Source of the DNA: Dyadobacter sediminis
Lineage (GTDB): Bacteria; Bacteroidota; Bacteroidia; Cytophagales; Spirosomataceae
Assembly: GCF_005860765.1 (NCBI RefSeq)
Contig: NZ_VCEI01000001.1
Location: 1-48,741 of the forward strand
Direction of reading: 5' to 3'
DNA: 48,741 nt
Shown: in pieces, positions 45,529-48,741 of the stretch
Numbering within the stretch: position 1 is the stretch's first letter
Layout: the number at the start of each line of letters is the position of its first letter
Made by a program: the position numbers and the translations under genes
Notes under the pieces: model-generated
Databases searched by the model: none
Told to the model about the DNA's origin: nothing
What the model saw: only the letters and a program-made list of their open reading frames with translations

Positions 45529-47820
45529 TTATTTAAGTATACGAAGTTTGGCAAAGCTCAACAGCAAGGTTTTTTCTCCAACCAGATCGAATTTAACCGT
45601 GGCTTTCCGATCAGAGCCGTTTACTTCTATTTTTGTAACTTCCCCGAAACCGAATTTCAAGTGTTCCACTTTGTCACCTTCTGCAAGGTCAAAAGTATCG
45701 GTTGGCACAAACCCTTCGGACGGAATATGCGGCGCTACATTGGAAACAGGTTTGTATTCTGTGGATTTACGCTGAACCAGGTTCCGGGCAGAGGAAGCAG
45801 CCGGCTGGGAACTGTCTCTTTCAGGGCCATGCAGAATCCTGGAAGCATTAAGAAATTTAGGATCAACTTCCAGTAAAAAGCGGCTCGGTTCACACATTTT
45901 CAAACGTCCCCACTGATAGCGGCTTTCGGCATACGAAAATGAAAGCCTTTTTTCAGCACGCGTAATGGCGACATAAAATAATCTTCTTTCTTCTTCCAGA
46001 TCCTGCCTGCTTTCCAGCATCATCTGGCTTGGAAATAAATCTTCTTCCAGGCCGACAATGAACACATTGCGGAATTCAAGCCCTTTTGCAGAGTGAATGG
46101 TCATCATCGTAACGCGGTCATTGTCATTGTTGTCATCCGGCTCGTCGGCGTTTGTCAACAAGGAAACGGATTGCAGAAAAGCACTTAAAGTTTTGTCTTC
46201 ACTTTCGGGATTATCAACAAATTCTTTGATACCGTTCAGCAATTCCTGCACGTTTTCATAGCGCGACAAACCTTCTACTGTTTTATCTTCATACAGTTCA
46301 CGCAAAATGCCCGAAGCTTTTGCAATGTGCGCGGCAACTTCGTAGGCATCTTTTCCTTCTTCCACCAGAATCTTGAAACTCTTGATTAAAGTTGCAAACT
46401 GATCAATTGGCGTAATGGTACGTCCGCTTGCATAATTTCCGATGTTTGCCACAACGTCCCAGATCGGAAGGTCATTTTCGGAAGCGGCAACGGCTATTTT
46501 AGCTACCGTTGAGTCACCGATTCCTCTTTTCGGAAGATTTATAATGCGTTTGAAAGCTTCCTCGTCTCTCTGATTAACTGTAAACCGAAGGTAAGCAAGC
46601 AGATCCTTGATTTCTTTTCGCTGATAAAATGACTGTCCGCCAATAATCCGGTACTTGATCCCCAGCTTGCGCAAAGCTTCTTCAAAGGAACGTGACTGCG
46701 CATTGGTACGGTAAAGAATGGCAAAGTTCTCGTTCCGCAGCGCTTTCTGCATTTTTTCTTCAAAGATTGCCGTAGCAACCAGCCGGCCTTCTTCATTATC
46801 GGAACCTGCTTTAAGCACATCAATCAGAGATCCTTCCTCGTTTGCTGTAAAGGTTTCTTTTTTAAGCTGCGATTTATTTCGTGCAATGACAGAATTAGCT
46901 GCATTTACAATGGTGCCCGTAGACCGGTAATTCTGTTCCAGCTTGATCGTCCTTACATCCGGAAAATCCTTTTCAAAGTTCAGGATATTCTCGATATTGG
47001 CTCCTCGGAACGCATAAATACTCTGTGCATCGTCGCCAACGACGCAGATGTTGCGGTGAACAGCAGAAAGTTTGCGTGTAATCAGATATTGCGAAACGTT
47101 GGTATCCTGAAACTCGTCCACCATGACATGCTGGAACTTGTGCTGATACTTATACAACACATCAGGAAAATCGCGGAAAAGGACATTGGTATTAAATAAC
47201 AGATCATCAAAGTCCATTGCATTGGCCTGGAAACAGCGCGTTGCATACGTCTTGTACAGCCTGCCGATTTCTTTCATTTTGGCAGCTTCGTCATCCGCCT
47301 GAATAGCTGGATTGTTGATGTAATCGTCTGCAGATACAAGCCGGTTTTTTGCTCCCGATATTCTGTTAAAAACTACATTTGCCTTGTAAGTCTTGTCATC
47401 CAGGTTATATTCCTTGATAATACTTCTTAACAATGACTTGGAATCATCGGTATCATAAATTGAAAAATCACTTGTATACCCCAGATATCTGGCTTCAATT
47501 CGTAATATTTTGGCAAATACAGAGTGAAAAGTACCCATCCAGATATTGCGTGCTTCCGTACCGACGGCACCTTCGATACGATGGCGCATTTCGCCGGATG
47601 CCTTATTGGTAAAAGTCAGCGATAGAATCCGGAACGGGTCAACTCCATTTTCAATTAAATGGGCAATGCGGTAAGTCAGTACCCTGGTTTTTCCGGAGCC
47701 TGCTCCTGCAATAATCATCAAAGGACCCTCTCCATGCAATACCGCTTCCCGCTGAGGGTCATTCAGAGTTGACAAATAATCGTTATGATTCAAAATTGTA
47801 TGCTTTTCTAATTGATTCAT
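45529..47820 (-). CDS. pcrA: ATP-dependent DNA helicase, UvrD/PcrA type
   Basis: 763 aa from the ATG at 47820 (MNQLEKHTILNHNDYLSTLN); a longer frame to 47856 is rejected because the promoter box lies inside it. Superfamily-1A motifs in order: the Q motif LNDPQREAV, Walker A AGAGSGKT (38-45), the TFTNKASGEMRHRI block, Walker B VDEFQDTN, the motif GDDAQSIYAFRGANIEN, RSFEEALRKLGIKYRIIGGQ, and motif V/VI VTMMTIHSAKGLEF and VAITRAEKRL. A C-terminal Tudor-like domain (~710-763: GDKVEHLKFGFGEVTKIEV) is as in PcrA. It unwinds DNA 3'-5' in mismatch and nucleotide-excision repair and clears replication blocks. The start is set by the -7 box 18 bp upstream. Confidence 0.96.
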   Translation of the reverse strand: MNQLEKHTILNHNDYLSTLNDPQREAVLHGEGPLMIIAGAGSGKTRVLTYRIAHLIENGVDPFRILSLTFTNKASGEMRHRIEGAVGTEARNIWMGTFHSVFAKILRIEARYLGYTSDFSIYDTDDSKSLLRSIIKEYNLDDKTYKANVVFNRISGAKNRLVSADDYINNPAIQADDEAAKMKEIGRLYKTYATRCFQANAMDFDDLLFNTNVLFRDFPDVLYKYQHKFQHVMVDEFQDTNVSQYLITRKLSAVHRNICVVGDDAQSIYAFRGANIENILNFEKDFPDVRTIKLEQNYRSTGTIVNAANSVIARNKSQLKKETFTANEEGSLIDVLKAGSDNEEGRLVATAIFEEKMQKALRNENFAILYRTNAQSRSFEEALRKLGIKYRIIGGQSFYQRKEIKDLLAYLRFTVNQRDEEAFKRIINLPKRGIGDSTVAKIAVAASENDLPIWDVVANIGNYASGRTITPIDQFATLIKSFKILVEEGKDAYEVAAHIAKASGILRELYEDKTVEGLSRYENVQELLNGIKEFVDNPESEDKTLSAFLQSVSLLTNADEPDDNNDNDRVTMMTIHSAKGLEFRNVFIVGLEEDLFPSQMMLESRQDLEEERRLFYVAITRAEKRLSFSYAESRYQWGRLKMCEPSRFLLEVDPKFLNASRILHGPERDSSQPAASSARNLVQRKSTEYKPVSNVAPHIPSEGFVPTDTFDLAEGDKVEHLKFGFGEVTKIEVNGSDRKATVKFDLVGEKTLLLSFAKLRILK

Positions 47821-47837
47821 CTTATTACAGCAAAAGC

Positions 47838-47873
47838 CAAAGTTAGGAAAAAGCATTAAAAGCCTTCTTTCAA
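47838..47873 (-). promoter_or_regulatory. Candidate promoter of pcrA
   Basis: On the minus strand TAACTTTG (47838-47845) fits TAnnTTTG exactly. A TTG (47871-47873) lies 25 nt upstream, again a little too far. The box is 17 bp before the ATG at 47820, giving a very short 5' leader. Confidence 0.45.
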
Positions 47874-48036
47874 TATATTATATAATCGGATATAAAGATC
47901 TAAGCAGCTGGAAAAATATTTTAAAATGAAGAACGCAGAAAAAACTTTAAAGGTTAAAACCAAATCATTCATGTTGTGTTTCTGTTCACTCTTTCAGGAA
48001 AATTGCAAATCAAGTATATAATTAAGTAGAGCAGAC

Positions 48037-48387
48037 ATGGACGACATAGATATTGAAGATCAGCCATTGGAAGTTCAGTGGAATCATTTACTGGATAAAC
48101 TGGAAACGATGATCGGTAAAAGGCCGGCTGATTTAAATGGCGTATTGTTCCTGATCGGCGTTCAGGAACTTGGCCAGGGAGCAAAGCGCTTTACAAAAGA
48201 GCAAAAACAAGATCTGATGCATATAGGCATATGTAAAGTTTTAAGCTTGTCTTCCTACTACGTTTTGGAGTATACCGACAGTGACGGCTGGCCGCATTAT
48301 CGTTTAAACCGTGCCTTGCCTGTTGGAGACATCCTAAAGCAGGAAAACCTGTTGAAGATGCATGTGCTGGAATACTTTCGTCTATAA
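48037..48387 (+). CDS. Conserved-looking small soluble protein, function unknown
   Basis: A 116-aa acidic, helical protein without signal peptide or transmembrane segment (MDDIDIEDQPLEVQWNHLLD, RPADLNGVLFLIGVQELGQG, KEQKQDLMHIGICKVLSLSS, DGWPHYRLNRALPVGDILKQ, LLKMHVLEYFRL). The composition and conserved-looking WPHYRLN segment suggest a real gene, commonly found in Cytophagales next to rRNA or helicase genes (recalled, low confidence). It is divergent from pcrA and ends ~160 bp before the putative rRNA promoter. Confidence 0.7.
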   Translation: MDDIDIEDQPLEVQWNHLLDKLETMIGKRPADLNGVLFLIGVQELGQGAKRFTKEQKQDLMHIGICKVLSLSSYYVLEYTDSDGWPHYRLNRALPVGDILKQENLLKMHVLEYFRL

Positions 48388-48449
48388 AGAACGGATCGGC
48401 TCAAAGCTGGTATTTGGAAGGTCTTTGGGAAGCATCTGTGAGGTTTTTG

Positions 48450-48469
48450 AAAGTTTTTCTGAAAACTTT
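48450..48469 (+). terminator. Weak hairpin after the small protein gene
   Basis: AAAGTTTT (48450-48457) and AAAACTTT (48462-48469) form an 8-bp AT-rich inverted repeat with a 4-nt loop, about 60 bp past the stop at 48387. It could be a weak terminator or an UP-like element ahead of the rRNA promoter. Confidence 0.3.
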
Positions 48470-48544
48470 ACCTTTCGATAAATGTGATTATCAACGGGTT
48501 AGGAAATATCTTTAAAAAAGTTCAGCAATATTTTGGTTTTGCAC

Positions 48545-48575
48545 TTGCGTATAAAAGGTTAAAGTTGCACTTTTG
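48545..48575 (+). promoter_or_regulatory. Putative rRNA operon promoter
   Basis: TTG (48545-48547), 20 nt, then CACTTTTG (48568-48575), which differs from TAnnTTTG only at the first base. The box is followed by CACTCCC, typical of the start region of Cytophagales rRNA transcripts (recalled). A second TTTTGCAC sits upstream at 48537-48544, so tandem promoters are possible. Confidence 0.45.
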
Positions 48576-48644
48576 CACTCCCAATCGGGAAATAACGGGT
48601 CTTGCGAGCGGCAGGGCCATCAGTTCTGAGGCAATCAGGGCCAA

Positions 48645-48655
48645 GTTCTTTGACA
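48645..48655 (+). promoter_or_regulatory. boxA-like antitermination element of an rRNA leader
   Basis: GTTCTTTGACA resembles the bacterial rrn boxA (E. coli GCTCTTTAACA) and the GTTCTTTGACA element found before 16S genes in Bacteroidota (recalled). It lies about 70 bp after the putative promoter. The rRNA genes themselves are beyond the right edge. Confidence 0.5.
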
Positions 48656-48741
48656 TGATGAAGAGAGCAAAACAAGGAGATTTGTTTAGGAGAATTCGGC
48701 GCTGTTAGGGAAGATCTGTTATGGATTGGATTTGACAGCAG

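Noticed and set aside
48484..48708. 74-codon plus-strand frame at the right end
   Set aside because: Covers the putative rRNA promoter and boxA; shows no protein-like pattern.

Overview
The window is a chromosomal segment from a Bacteroidota bacterium, most likely a Cytophagales member close to Dyadobacter (inference from protein style, not a database match). The evidence is: a type IX secretion (T9SS) C-terminal sorting domain on a giant surface protein; Bacteroidota-specific families (DUF4292-like, DUF4301-like, DUF5723-like, DUF6787-like, a TonB-plug protein without a barrel); LytTR two-component signalling; and promoters of the Bacteroidota type (TTG, about 20 nt, TAnnTTTG), the best one lying before atpD. 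There is no CRISPR array, prophage, transposase or integron, and no complete RNA gene.

Left end (1-9.6 kb): two very large secreted proteins on the minus strand, separated by a 1.4-kb AT-rich stretch with no convincing gene. The first runs off the left edge and contains a malectin-like domain, a cadherin-like domain and near-identical 300-bp tandem repeats. The second (1871 aa) joins a sugar-dehydrogenase-like propeller, TSP3 calcium-binding repeats, kelch repeats, a malectin domain, a PKD-like domain and a T9SS sorting domain.

9.8-20 kb: housekeeping and envelope genes. These are hemJ, a lipoprotein MsrA, a small outer-membrane beta-barrel protein, two tandem paralogous secreted proteins, an RluA-type pseudouridine synthase, a LolD/MacB-type ABC ATPase, an 887-aa membrane-TPR protein, and atpD-atpC (F1 beta and epsilon), which are separated from the other ATP synthase genes.

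20-27.4 kb: a pirin-like bicupin, an exported intradiol dioxygenase lipoprotein, a LytTR response regulator with its overlapping histidine kinase, an APC-family amino-acid permease, and an 809-aa MG2/TonB-plug protein.

27.6-33.7 kb, plus strand: a TPR protein, a DUF4292-type lipoprotein (overlapping the TPR gene by 11 bp) and an EnvC-like LytM factor that has lost its catalytic histidines. Together they look like an envelope and cell-wall module. They are followed by panB, a second RluA-type synthase and a small membrane protein.

33.7-39.5 kb, minus strand: a recQ, DUF5723-like outer-membrane protein, CehA/McbA-type metallohydrolase run. The middle gene starts at a TTG that overlaps the recQ stop codon.

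39.7-48.7 kb: a PBP4-type peptidase, a MORN-repeat protein, GDP-L-fucose synthase (fcl), an Lrp/AsnC regulator, a DUF4301 protein, a PcrA/UvrD helicase and a small conserved protein. The last ~250 bases look like the promoter and leader, with a boxA-like site, of an rRNA operon whose 16S gene would lie just beyond the window.
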